A stretch of 37,268 nt of DNA from Planctomycetota bacterium (GCA_026692735.1 JAPLOD010000043.1:1-37268), one strand, 5' to 3'. Positions 17,131-25,843 are shown, counted from the stretch's first letter. Program-made: numbers and translations. The notes: generated by a model from the letters alone, not told the origin.

Positions 17131-19389
17131 CTACGGATGGGCGGGGCGGGCGTTCAGGGTGATGCCGCCCTGCCCGCCGGCCTGAACCAGCTCACGTTCC
17201 TGGAGCGTTCTGATGTACTCGCGTACCTTGGGGAACGAGGGATCGTCGCGGATGATGTGCTGGAATTCGCGCACGGCGCGCTTGTAGTAATCGCTTGAGC
17301 CGGTCTGCGCGCCGGCGTTCCAGTAGGCCATGCCAAGGGCCTCGCGGTACTTCAGGTTGCCCGACGAATACTCGACGGCCTGCTCCAGTTCGTGGGCCTC
17401 ATCCACGTGTTGTTTGAGCCACATATTGAGGCGCGCCACCTGGGCATGGCATTCGGCCCGCAGTTGCGGGTCCAGCGCGGCCGCCTGGTTGGTGGCGGCC
17501 ATCGCCTCCGACACTTTGCGCTCGTCCACGCGCCGGTGGGCCTGGCGGTCAATGCCCTGGCATGCCAGGCACAGGCCCAGCCCCAGGTACGCCCGCCCGT
17601 ACTTCGCATCCCGGACCATGGCCTCACGGAAACACTTCTCCGCCGTGCTTAGGCGCGCCGCTTCCGGAAGCGTGCGGTCGCCCAGCACCGCATACCCGCG
17701 CTCTACGAGCGGGGCGGCTTCCCGCGGCGCGAAGACAATGTGCGCCAGCACAGCCACGACCACGACCGCGGCAAGGCCGCAGGCGGCGGCCACGAGCGTG
17801 CGCCGGTGCTGGCCCGCTCTGGCGATGAGCCGCTGCATCTTGGGCTGGGTCTGGGCGGACAGCGGCTCCCCGTTCAGGAAGCGCGAGATGTCCTCGGCCA
17901 GTGCGCGCGCATGCGGATAGCGATTGGCCGCGTTCTTCTCCAGGCACTTCATGACCATGCAATGCACGTCCTGCGGCACCTTCAGGTTCAGCAGGCGCGG
18001 CGGCTTGGGCTGGTCCTTCGTTATGCGCAACATCAGGCGCAGCGCGTTCTCCGCCTGGAACGGCGGCTGCCCGGTAAGCATTTCGTACAGCACCGCACCC
18101 AGCGCCCATACGTCCGAACGCGGATCCACGGCCTTGCCGTCACCGCGCGCCTGCTCGGGAGCCATGTACGCCGGCGTGCCGCAGACCAGTCCGGACGCGG
18201 TGAGACGCGTAATCTCGTCCAGGGATTTGATCAGGCCGAAGTCGGCGACCTTGGGGCAGCCGAATGCGTCAATCAGGATGTTGCCAGGCTTGAGGTCCCG
18301 GTGTACGTACCCGGCTTCATGCAGCGCCCCAATGGTCTCGGCCACGGACTTCATCAACACCAGGCAATCGTTGACTGACAGAGTCTTCTCGGGGATGATC
18401 TTGTCCAGGGACCGGCCGTTGACCAGTTCCATTGCCATGTACGGCCGCCCGTCGCACTCGCCGACCATGTACACCTGCACCATGCCCGGCAGGGAAAGCG
18501 CCTTGGCGGTCTCACATTCGTGCCTGAAGCGCTCGCGGTCCGCTTCGCCGGATTCCGCGCCGTCCAGGAGCACCTTCAACGCCACAAGGCGTCCGGTCGT
18601 GCGTTCGCGAGCACGGAAGACAGCGCCCACGCCGCCGCGCGCAATCTCGCCCTCAATCTCGTAGGGCCCGAAGCTGCCCTCCAGCAACGGCGGACGGGCG
18701 TTCTTCTTGGGCTTGGCAGCGGCTGACTTGGATGCGTCCTTGGCCGCCTCTGCCTGTGGGCAGGGCGACGCGCGCTGATCCTGTCCCTTAGGGCCATCCT
18801 CCGGGGCACCCGCAGACCTGGCTGGTTGGGCCGCGGGCGCCGCGTGAGCCGCGACCGGCTCGCCGGCGCTCTTCTGCGCGGCCTTCCCCGGCGCCGCAGG
18901 TTGTCCCTCGGCCTCTTGCGTACCAGGAGCGGGGGCAGGAGAGCTGCCCTCATGCTGCGCCATCTTCTCCTGGAGCTTGGCGCGGATCTCCTTGAGCCTG
19001 TCGCGCAGGTCATCGAGCGGTTTTCGCTCCGGCGCGTTGGCGGCCGGTTTGCCGGATCGGCCTGCGTTCTGCGCGGCCGGCGGCTGAGACCTTGGCGCGG
19101 GCACAGGCGCGGCCATGAAAGGCAGTCTGCCGGTGCGCGTTGTAGGAGGGGCCGACGGCGCCTGCTCGGACTTCTGCGCGGGTTGTCCGGCCGGGCGTTG
19201 GACGGGACTCTTAGTACCGTCATCGGTAGAGTTAAGAGCCCCGCCCCCCTTCTTGGCGAAGTCTTCCTTGGACAGGAAACTGGCGGCGCTGAATGCCACG
19301 CCGCAGGCCACGCAGTTCAGCGCGAAGTTGTCGCGCGTGATGTTGGCCTCGAAACCGGTTCGACACAACGGACAGACGACACGCGTCAT
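17131..19389 (-). CDS. Membrane Ser/Thr protein kinase with N-terminal zinc ribbon and TPR-like sensor end
   Basis: 752 residues. The N-terminus is a zinc ribbon (C6xxC9, C26xxC29) with a GVAF turn, a hallmark of MJ0042-type finger-tail proteins. A Pro/Ala/Lys linker includes a short coiled coil (LDDLRDRLKEIRAKLQEKM, about 125-143). The Hanks-type kinase domain spans about 243-505: glycine loop GEIARGGVGAVFRA, catalytic K272, HRDLKPGN with D365, DFG at 383, APEQARG. One transmembrane helix follows (about 531-553), and the exported C-terminus has TPR-like helices (AEKCFREAMVRDAKYGRAYL). All catalytic residues are intact. Downstream FHA and PATAN genes are likely partners. A 48-base palindromic repeat lies just upstream of the ATG. 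Confidence 0.93.
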   Translation of the reverse strand: MTRVVCPLCRTGFEANITRDNFALNCVACGVAFSAASFLSKEDFAKKGGGALNSTDDGTKSPVQRPAGQPAQKSEQAPSAPPTTRTGRLPFMAAPVPAPRSQPPAAQNAGRSGKPAANAPERKPLDDLRDRLKEIRAKLQEKMAQHEGSSPAPAPGTQEAEGQPAAPGKAAQKSAGEPVAAHAAPAAQPARSAGAPEDGPKGQDQRASPCPQAEAAKDASKSAAAKPKKNARPPLLEGSFGPYEIEGEIARGGVGAVFRARERTTGRLVALKVLLDGAESGEADRERFRHECETAKALSLPGMVQVYMVGECDGRPYMAMELVNGRSLDKIIPEKTLSVNDCLVLMKSVAETIGALHEAGYVHRDLKPGNILIDAFGCPKVADFGLIKSLDEITRLTASGLVCGTPAYMAPEQARGDGKAVDPRSDVWALGAVLYEMLTGQPPFQAENALRLMLRITKDQPKPPRLLNLKVPQDVHCMVMKCLEKNAANRYPHARALAEDISRFLNGEPLSAQTQPKMQRLIARAGQHRRTLVAAACGLAAVVVVAVLAHIVFAPREAAPLVERGYAVLGDRTLPEAARLSTAEKCFREAMVRDAKYGRAYLGLGLCLACQGIDRQAHRRVDERKVSEAMAATNQAAALDPQLRAECHAQVARLNMWLKQHVDEAHELEQAVEYSSGNLKYREALGMAYWNAGAQTGSSDYYKRAVREFQHIIRDDPSFPKVREYIRTLQERELVQAGGQGGITLNARPAHP

Positions 19390-19410
19390 GATTGGCTTTG
19401 CCCCCCAGCT

Positions 19411-19459
19411 TGTGGTGCAGGCCTCCGGCCTGCGCGCAGCCGAGACGGCCGCACCACAG
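19411..19459. repeat. Dispersed palindromic repeat, copy 1
   Basis: A unit of about 49 bases with 8-base terminal inverted repeats TGTGGTGC (19411-19418) and GCACCACA (19451-19458), in the gap between the Nudix and kinase genes. It matches the element at 23214-23262 at about 43 of 48 positions, in opposite orientation. Confidence 0.75.
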
Positions 19460-19528
19460 CAATAGCGCCTTAAAGACTACCTAAAGAGAATCGGCATTCG
19501 GGGGGGCAGTCTTGATGGCAAAAGCCGC

Positions 19529-20056
19529 TCACATCACCCCAACATACAGCAGGGCGCAGAGCGTCTTGGCATCGCAGAGCCGGCCGCGGCGCACGGCCCG
19601 CCGCACCGCAGGCCTGCTCATCACGGCCAGCTTGATATGCTCGTCCGCGTCCTGAACGCCTGAGGCCGGCGTAAGACCCCAGGCCTTGTAGAGGTGGATC
19701 ACCTCGGAGGAATAGCCCGGCGCGTTGCGGATCGCGCCCAGTTTGCGCCAGCGCCGCGCGGCAAAGCCGGTCTCTTCGATGAGTTCGCGTTTGGCGCAGG
19801 CGAGCGGCGGTTCGCCCTTTTCGAGCGTGCCCGCGGGGATTTCGAGAAGCCAGGCTCTGGCCGCGGGGCGGAACTGGCGCAGCAGCAGCAAGCGGCCTTG
19901 GGAGTCGAACGGCAGGATGGCCACCGCGCCCGGATGGATCAGGGTGTCGCGTTCGAAAGCCCGGCCGTCTGGTCCGCGCCAGTTCTCGTGGAGCACCTCG
20001 AAGACGCGGCTTCGCAGCACGACCTTCTGTTTCACAATTGTGAACGCGCCCGGCAT
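19529..20056 (-). CDS. Nudix hydrolase, ADP-ribose pyrophosphatase-like
   Basis: 175 residues. The Nudix box is complete: G76-x5-E82-x7-R90-E91-x2-E94-E95-x-G97 (GTLEKGE...RELIEETGF). The preceding strand/loop GRLLLLRQFRPAARAWLLE matches the ADP-ribose/NDP-sugar pyrophosphatase subfamily, so it probably cleaves ADP-ribose or a similar nucleotide sugar in the cytosol. I chose ATG 20056 because GGAGG lies 6 bases upstream; an open frame extends 20 codons further but without family similarity. It sits 104 bases after the GspE-like gene and 139 before the kinase, all on one strand; a functional link to pili is not evident. Confidence 0.9.
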   Translation of the reverse strand: MPGAFTIVKQKVVLRSRVFEVLHENWRGPDGRAFERDTLIHPGAVAILPFDSQGRLLLLRQFRPAARAWLLEIPAGTLEKGEPPLACAKRELIEETGFAARRWRKLGAIRNAPGYSSEVIHLYKAWGLTPASGVQDADEHIKLAVMSRPAVRRAVRRGRLCDAKTLCALLYVGVM

Positions 20057-20160
20057 GGCGACCTCCGTAAGCAGTCCTTTGGGCATAGCGGGCGGTCCCG
20101 AAAACGCAATGGGCAAAAGCGTAAGCCGCTGCGGCCTCGCCAGGAATGGCGGTGCGGTGG

Positions 20161-21942
20161 TTAGTCGAATGCCAGCGTTTCGCGCACGATTTCCTCGATG
20201 GTGGTGATGCCGTCGAAGATCTTGAGGATACCCGACTCGCGCAGGGTGCGCATGCCGGACGCCTGCGCCTCGGCCCGGACGACCTCCGTGGACTTCGAGG
20301 CCATGATCAGCTCGCGCATCTTGCTGTCAATCTTCATGATCTCGTAGATGGCGTTGCGGCCGCGGTAGCCCGTCTTGTTGCAGTGGTCGCAGCGGCGGCC
20401 GAAGAAGAACTGCTTGCCCTCGACGTCCTCCGGGCGCAATTCGACCTCCAACAGCGCCTCTTCCGACGGCACATACACGTCCTTGCACTTGAGGCAGATG
20501 ACGCGCACGAGACGCTGCGCCACCACGGCGTACAGCGTGGCCGCCACGAGGAACGGCTCCACGCCCATATCCAGCAAGCGCGTGATGGTGGAGGGCGCAT
20601 CGTTCGTGTGCAGCGTGCTCAACACCAAGTGGCCCGTGAGCGACGCCTCAACCGCGATCTCGGCCGTCTCCAGGTCGCGGATCTCGCCGACGAGGATCTT
20701 GTCCGGGTCCTGGCGCAGGATGGAGCGCAGGCACGCGGCGTAGGTGACGCCGATGTCCGCCCGGATCGGGCACTGGATGATGCCGTCCAGGTCGTACTCG
20801 ACGGGATCCTCGGTGGTGATGATCTTCACGTCCGGCGTGTTGGCTTCGTTGAGCGCGGCGTAGAGCGTGGTGGTCTTGCCGGAGCCGGTGGGGCCTGTGA
20901 CCAGACAGATGCCGTTGGGCTGGGCCACCGCCTCGCGGAAGAACTGCAGTTCCTCGTCGCGCATGCCGAGGCGTTCGAGGTCGAGGGCGACGACGCTGCG
21001 GTCAAGGACGCGCATCACGACCGACTCGCCGAAGACCGTCGGCAGCGTGGAGACGCGCAAGTCAATGGGGTTGCCGCCGACGTTGAGCTCGATGCGGTTG
21101 TCCTGCGGCACGCGCCGCTCCGCGATGTCCATGTTCGCCATGACCTTGATGCGGCTGCAGATGGCCATGGCCAGCGCGCGCGGCGGCGGCGGGATTTCGA
21201 GCAGGGTCCCGTCAATGCGGTAGCGGATCTTGAACTCATGCTCGAACGGCTCGAAGTGGATGTCCGAGGCCTGGTCGCGGATGGCGGTGAGCAGCACGAG
21301 GTTGAGGAAGCGCACGACCGGCGCCGCATTGACCATTTTCTCGATGTCGCGCGGGTCAATCGTCTCCGCCTGGCTCTGCGCCGTCAGGACCTCCATCTCC
21401 TCGCCGGTCATGCTGTCGAGGATGTCCTTGATGCTCTCCTTCTGGCCGCCGTAGTACTTGGTGATCGCTTCGGTGATCTGCTGCTCGGTCGCCACGGCGC
21501 CCGAGACGGGGCAGTTGAGCATGAAACGGAGGTCGTCCAGAGCGTTGACGTTCTGGGGGTCCGCCATGGCCACGGTCAGCACGTTGTTCTCAAAGCTGAT
21601 GGGCACGATGCGGTAGACCTGCGCCATGGAGACCGAGACCATCTTGATGACGTCTTCGGGGACCTCGATCTGGGAGAGGTCAACGATGTCCATGCCGTGC
21701 TGCGTGGCCAGAGCCTGCAGCAGGTCCTCCGGCGTGATGAAGCCGCCCTCGATCAAGACCTGACCGAGCGCGCCGCCTTTCTCGTGCTGGGTCTTGAGGG
21801 CTTCCTGGAGCTTCGTGTCGTCCAGCGAGCCCATCTCGATCAGGATCTGCCCGAGCGGGCGGCGGTCCTCGAAGTTGCCTTCCGCATCGCCGGCTCGCGC
21901 TGCTTCCGCCATCACCGGTTTCCCTGACGGGTCCACTGCCAT
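20161..21942 (-). CDS. GspE/PilB-family secretion ATPase
   Basis: 593-residue cytoplasmic ATPase powering type II secretion or type IV pilus extension. The N-terminus has two MshEN-type 24-residue repeats (29-52 and 58-81, separated by HEKGG) of the form LGxxLIxxGxLxxxxLxxxLxxQ, a known c-di-GMP-binding fold; the conserved first Arg is Pro and Ala here, so binding is uncertain. The motor domain has Walker A GPTGSGKT (350-357), Asp box, Walker B ILVGEIRD (416-423), His box STLHTND, and the zinc tetracysteine CLKCKD...CDHCNKTGY. It begins 10 bases after pilT and is clearly cotranscribed with it. No pilC/gspF or pilin gene is present nearby. Confidence 0.93.
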   Translation of the reverse strand: MAVDPSGKPVMAEAARAGDAEGNFEDRRPLGQILIEMGSLDDTKLQEALKTQHEKGGALGQVLIEGGFITPEDLLQALATQHGMDIVDLSQIEVPEDVIKMVSVSMAQVYRIVPISFENNVLTVAMADPQNVNALDDLRFMLNCPVSGAVATEQQITEAITKYYGGQKESIKDILDSMTGEEMEVLTAQSQAETIDPRDIEKMVNAAPVVRFLNLVLLTAIRDQASDIHFEPFEHEFKIRYRIDGTLLEIPPPPRALAMAICSRIKVMANMDIAERRVPQDNRIELNVGGNPIDLRVSTLPTVFGESVVMRVLDRSVVALDLERLGMRDEELQFFREAVAQPNGICLVTGPTGSGKTTTLYAALNEANTPDVKIITTEDPVEYDLDGIIQCPIRADIGVTYAACLRSILRQDPDKILVGEIRDLETAEIAVEASLTGHLVLSTLHTNDAPSTITRLLDMGVEPFLVAATLYAVVAQRLVRVICLKCKDVYVPSEEALLEVELRPEDVEGKQFFFGRRCDHCNKTGYRGRNAIYEIMKIDSKMRELIMASKSTEVVRAEAQASGMRTLRESGILKIFDGITTIEEIVRETLAFD

Positions 21943-21952
21943 GTCGTGCCCC

Positions 21953-23134
21953 TTACCGTTTCTGCCGCTTGAGCATCTCTGTGTACTCGCGCACCTTCTG
22001 TTCCAGCATCTCCGGCTCCTGGCTGCGGCGCATCATGTCGTTGTAGGTGATCCGCTGCCGCGTCCACAGGTTGAAGAGGAAGTCGTCCAACAGGATCATG
22101 CCTTCCTTGCCGGCCGTCTGGATGTGCGAGTTGATCTTGTAGGTTTCACCCTTGCGCATCAGCGCCTTAATGGGATCGTTCGCAAACATCAGCTCGAAGG
22201 CCGCCACGCGGCCCTTGCCGTCGGCCGTGGGGATCAGCGTCTGCGAGATGACGGCTACTAGCGTCGCGGCCAGCTGCGTGCGGATCTGCGCCTGCTGGTT
22301 GGTCGGGAACGCGTCCACGATGCGGTTGATGGTCTCCGCAGCGCCGGTCGTGTGCAGCGTGGCAAACACCAAGTGCCCTGTTTCCGCCGCGGTGATCGCG
22401 GTCGAGATCGTCTCCAGGTCGCGCATTTCGCCCACGAGGACCACGTCGGGGTCCTGGCGCAACGCGCGCTTGAGCGCCTCGGGAAAGCTCGGCACGTCTA
22501 TGCCCAGCTCGCGCTGGGTCACATTGCACTTCTTGTGATGGTGGTAGTACTCGATCGGGTCCTCGATCGTGATGATGTGGTCGGCCCGTTCCGTGTTGAT
22601 GAAGTCAATCATCGTGGCCAGCGTCGTCGTCTTGCCCGACCCCGTGGGGCCCGTGACCAGCACCAGCCCTCGCGGGCGCAGGCACACGTCCTTGATGACC
22701 GGCGGCAGCCCGATCTCTTCGAAGCTCTTCAGCCTGTTCGGGATCAGCCGCAGCACGACGCCCACCACGCCCTTCTGCTTGAAGACCGACACGCGGAAAC
22801 GGGCTACATCGCCAAAGGCGAAACCGAAGTCGGCGCCGCCCTGTTCGCCCAACTGCTGCTGGTGGCGTTCCGACGTGATTGATTTCATGAGCGACACGGT
22901 GTCGTCGGGCGTCAGCAGCGTTGTGCCCAGGTTGTGCAGTTCGCCCCTGATCCGCACCGTCGGTGGCTTGCCGACGGCCAGATGCAGGTCGGAGGCATCG
23001 TACTTGACGACCGCCTCCAGCAGGCGCGCGATGTCCGCCTTGGCGCCCCCCGACGAGCCCGCGCGCGGCACCCCGCCCACGCCCGGCACGAGGCCGCCTC
23101 CCAGTGTTGCTGTTGCTGCTCCCTGGTCGCTCAT
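21953..23134 (-). CDS. pilT: Type IV pilus retraction ATPase PilT
   Basis: 393-residue hexameric ATPase that depolymerises type IV pili and drives twitching. It has the PAS-like N-domain (DASDLHLAVGKPPTVRIRGE), Walker A GPTGSGKT (162-169), Asp box ITIEDPIEY, Walker B VVLVGEMRD (231-239) and His box TLHTTGA. The PilT-specific C-terminal region is recognisable (NDPIKALMRKGETYKINSHI, then QTAGKEGM). The first 30 residues are a Gly/Ala/Pro-rich extension not typical of the family. It lies between two PilB/GspE-like genes; the gap to the upstream one (139 bases) holds a palindromic repeat and the gap to the downstream one is 10 bases. Confidence 0.95.
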   Translation of the reverse strand: MSDQGAATATLGGGLVPGVGGVPRAGSSGGAKADIARLLEAVVKYDASDLHLAVGKPPTVRIRGELHNLGTTLLTPDDTVSLMKSITSERHQQQLGEQGGADFGFAFGDVARFRVSVFKQKGVVGVVLRLIPNRLKSFEEIGLPPVIKDVCLRPRGLVLVTGPTGSGKTTTLATMIDFINTERADHIITIEDPIEYYHHHKKCNVTQRELGIDVPSFPEALKRALRQDPDVVLVGEMRDLETISTAITAAETGHLVFATLHTTGAAETINRIVDAFPTNQQAQIRTQLAATLVAVISQTLIPTADGKGRVAAFELMFANDPIKALMRKGETYKINSHIQTAGKEGMILLDDFLFNLWTRQRITYNDMMRRSQEPEMLEQKVREYTEMLKRQKR

Positions 23135-23213
23135 GTATCTGCTGCTCGCTCCTGGTCCTGTGGGCTATCTGCTCCCGGCATGCACAACGTGCGCATGGCC
23201 CGCACCGGGTTTC

Positions 23214-23262
23214 TGGGGTGCACCCGTCCCGGCTGCGCGCCGGCCGGAGGCCTGCACCACCA
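23214..23262. repeat. Dispersed palindromic repeat, copy 2
   Basis: Minus-strand copy of the element at 19411-19459, with core GTGGTGCAGGCCTCCGGCC and imperfect terminal inverted repeats GGTGGTGC / TGCACCCC. It lies between the pilB-like and pilT genes, so it must be transcribed within that operon. Confidence 0.75.
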
Positions 23263-23273
23263 TCCCGCCGGTG

Positions 23274-24998
23274 CTACGAGTACTGCTTGGCCTCGCCCAA
23301 CACTTCGTCCAGTGTGGTCCAGCCATCCAGTACTTTGCGCAGGCCGTCATCCAACAACGTGTTCATGCCATCCCGCCGCGCCTGCTCCCGCAACCCGTCC
23401 GTCGTGGCTTTCTGGAACGCCATTTCGCGCAGACGGTTGTTCATGATCATGATCTCGTAAATGCCCTTGCGTCCCTTGAACCCGGTGTTCCGGCAAGTCG
23501 TGCAGCCTGCGGCGCGGTACAGCGTCTTGCCGGCAAACTGCTCCTCGCGCAAGCCCACGGCCTTGAGCTTGCCCGGGTCGGGCGGTTCTGGCGCCTTGCA
23601 GTCCGGACACAGCGTGCGGATGAGGCGCTGGGCCTGAACAGCCTGCACGGAGCTGGCGACCAGGAAGGGCGCGATGCCCATGTCAATCAAACGGGTGACG
23701 GCGCTGGGGGCGTCGTTGGTGTGCAACGTAGCGAAGACCAAGTGCCCGGTCAGCGCGGCCTCGATGGCGATGTGCGCCGTTTCGCCGTCGCGGATCTCGC
23801 CGACCAGGATGATGTTGGGCGCCTGGCGCAGCATGGCGCGCAGCGCGCGCTGGAAGGTCATGCCGGCCGCCACGTTGACCTGGCACTGGTTGACCCCCGA
23901 CAAGGTATATTCGACCGGGTTCTCGACCGTGATGATCTTGCGGTCCGGCTTGTTGAGCTCGTTCAGGGCCGAGTACAGAGTGGTGGTCTTGCCGGACCCT
24001 GTCGGCCCAGTGATCAGGATGACGCCGTTCGGTTTCTTGATCAGATTGCGGAAAATCTTGATGTCGTCGTGGTGGAAACCGAGCTGGTCGAGGCCGAAGC
24101 TGATGGAGGCCTTGTCCAGGATACGCATCACCACCGACTCGCCGTGCGAGGCGGGCAGCGTCGAGACACGAAGGTCGAGATTGCGGCCCAGAAGCTTGAG
24201 CTGGATCTTGCCGTCCTGCGGCCGCCGTTTCTCGGCCATATCCAGCGTGGCCATGATCTTGACGCGCGCGATGATCGAGCCCTGCAGGCGCTTGGGCGGG
24301 CAGTCCATTTCGTAGCAGTTGCCGTCAATGCGGTAGCGCACCCGCAGGCGGTCCACCATCGGCTCGATGTGAATGTCGCTCGCGCGGCTCTGCACGGCCT
24401 GGGTGATGATGAGCGTCACGAGCTTGATGACCGGCGCGTCGTCCGAATCAGCGCCGAGTCGCTCGGCCTCCTCTCTGATCTTCTCCGTGTCAATGACGTC
24501 AATGCCCATCTTGCTCAGCTCAGTCTGGCTGAGGTCGGCGATCTGGCTCTTCAACTGGTCGCCGGTGCCGTAGTACTTCTCGATCGCGGCATCAATGGCC
24601 TCGCGGGTGGCGAGCACCGGCTCAACCTGGTTGTTGATCACGAAGCGGATGTTGTCGAGTGATTGCAGGTCCAGGGGGTCGGCAATGGCGACCGTGAGAA
24701 CGCCGTCGAACATGTCAATGGGCATGATATGGTTTTCCCGGCACAGCTCATGGGGCACCATGTCAATGACCGACTTGGGAATCTCCAGTCCGGCCAGGTC
24801 CACCATTTCCATGTTGAACTGCTCGGCCAAGGCGCTGGTGATGTCATTGGCGGTGCAGAGCCCGTCGGCCATGAAGATCTCGCCGATCTTGGCCTTCTCG
24901 CCGTTCATCTGCTTTTCAAGCGCGGCCTCGATGTTCTCCTTGGTGACACACCCCATGTCCATCAGGATCTCACCGATGAAACGCCGCGCGTCTGACAT
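23274..24998 (-). CDS. PilB/GspE-family assembly ATPase
   Basis: 574-residue ATPase for type IV pilus extension or type II secretion. Two N-terminal MshEN-type repeats are visible (about 7-30 and 37-60: FIGEILMDMGCVTKENIEAA, KIGEIFMADGLCTANDITSA), with the key Arg replaced by Phe and Lys. The motor domain carries GPTGSGKT, TVENPVEYTL (Asp box, with Asn for the usual Asp), IILVGEIRDGETA, ATLHTND, and a zinc tetracysteine CPDCKAPE...CTTCRNTGFKG. ATG 24998 is preceded by GAGGG 7 bases upstream and by the family N-terminus; the 23 upstream codons come from low-complexity sequence. It heads the pilB-pilT-gspE operon, with a good promoter 145 bases upstream. Which of the two homologues is PilB and which GspE cannot be told without phylogeny. 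Confidence 0.92.
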   Translation of the reverse strand: MSDARRFIGEILMDMGCVTKENIEAALEKQMNGEKAKIGEIFMADGLCTANDITSALAEQFNMEMVDLAGLEIPKSVIDMVPHELCRENHIMPIDMFDGVLTVAIADPLDLQSLDNIRFVINNQVEPVLATREAIDAAIEKYYGTGDQLKSQIADLSQTELSKMGIDVIDTEKIREEAERLGADSDDAPVIKLVTLIITQAVQSRASDIHIEPMVDRLRVRYRIDGNCYEMDCPPKRLQGSIIARVKIMATLDMAEKRRPQDGKIQLKLLGRNLDLRVSTLPASHGESVVMRILDKASISFGLDQLGFHHDDIKIFRNLIKKPNGVILITGPTGSGKTTTLYSALNELNKPDRKIITVENPVEYTLSGVNQCQVNVAAGMTFQRALRAMLRQAPNIILVGEIRDGETAHIAIEAALTGHLVFATLHTNDAPSAVTRLIDMGIAPFLVASSVQAVQAQRLIRTLCPDCKAPEPPDPGKLKAVGLREEQFAGKTLYRAAGCTTCRNTGFKGRKGIYEIMIMNNRLREMAFQKATTDGLREQARRDGMNTLLDDGLRKVLDGWTTLDEVLGEAKQYS

Positions 24999-25024
24999 GT
25001 TGCCGCCCTCAACCGAGATGTGCA

Positions 25025-25094
25025 ATGAAGGATGAAGGACAAGCCCATCGCGCCGGGTCGGGCGCACTGCTGCTCATCCTTCGTGCCTCATCAT
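25025..25094. repeat. Heptad repeats in the pilB-like leader
   Basis: Two ATGAAGG heptads (25025-25038) and, 35 bases on, TCATCCT, TCGTGCC, TCATCAT (25074-25094), whose complement resembles the first pair. They lie in the untranslated leader between promoter and start codon and could pair in the mRNA. Confidence 0.4.
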
Positions 25095-25141
25095 CCCGCC
25101 ATCGCCCTGAGCCCTGCGTAAGCACCCACCCTACAATGTGC

Positions 25142-25170
25142 AATATACGGCGTGCCACGTGATTTGGCAA
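25142..25170 (-). promoter_or_regulatory. Promoter of the pilB-pilT-gspE operon
   Basis: On the minus strand TTGCCA (25170-25165, 5/6) and TATATT (25147-25142, 5/6) are 17 bases apart. The -35 is embedded in AATTTGCCAAAT, a near-palindrome whose 13-base extension CAATTTGCCAAAT also occurs at 5604-5616. TGCACATTGT follows the -10 directly. Both could be operator sites. Confidence 0.6.
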
Positions 25171-25294
25171 ATTGCGTTAGCGACCCCCTCTCCCGCAATC
25201 TGTGAAACGCGCTACGCATTGCCTGCCATCGCCTATCACCTGTTGCCAGTTGTTGCCTCCAAGGCATGCTCTGCGGGCACCGCCCCGCCGTTGC

Positions 25295-25843
25295 TTATCC
25301 CTGGTCCGGCGCCGCTTCCTTCACCACCTCAAGTTCTACCGTCAGGTTGCGTGCGCGCCAGATGAAGGACAGATGCTTCTCCCAGAGATTCGGGAAACAG
25401 CGGTACTGGAGCCTGCCGATGAGGTCCCACAGCCCGCCGCCGAACGACAGTTCCGCCCAGATTAGCTTCATTCGCCGCTGCGTGCAACAGTGCTCGCTCT
25501 GCGTGTCGAAGAAGCTGAAGCTCCGGCGGGCAAAGTGGTGGGCGTGGGTGGGGTCTTCCCACGAATTCAGGCTCGAGAAATGCGGCGTGATTATCATCAC
25601 GCGTGCGCCACGCTTGCTGACCCGATGGATCTCGTCCATCACCGCGGCCACGTTCGTCAGGTGTTCCAGGACGTGCGAGCAGACGACCGTATCGAACCGG
25701 TCGGCTGCAAGCGGCCACGGCAGGCAGTTCAGATCGTGGACGATATCCACGCCCGGCCAGGATCGCACGTCAATGCCGACGGCGCCAGGCGTCTTGGCTT
25801 TCCCGCACCCGATGTCCAGTATCTCGCCCATGCTGCCCAACAT
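25295..25843 (-). CDS. Class I SAM-dependent methyltransferase (type 11-like)
   Basis: 182 residues. It begins almost at once with SAM motif I, ILDIGCGKAKTPGAVGIDVR, followed by VDIVHDLNCLPWPLAADRFD, VVCSHVLEHL and RVSKRGARVMIITPHFSS, the layout of UbiE/type-11 methyltransferases. The C-terminal part (FFDTQSEHCCTQRRMKLIWA) is not diagnostic of a substrate; relatives often lie in surface-sugar clusters. I chose ATG 25843 (GGAAA about 8 bases upstream; ATG 25831 possible) because residues upstream lack similarity and overlap the divergent gene. Short for the family but the core is complete. Confidence 0.82.
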   Translation of the reverse strand: MLGSMGEILDIGCGKAKTPGAVGIDVRSWPGVDIVHDLNCLPWPLAADRFDTVVCSHVLEHLTNVAAVMDEIHRVSKRGARVMIITPHFSSLNSWEDPTHAHHFARRSFSFFDTQSEHCCTQRRMKLIWAELSFGGGLWDLIGRLQYRCFPNLWEKHLSFIWRARNLTVELEVVKEAAPDQG

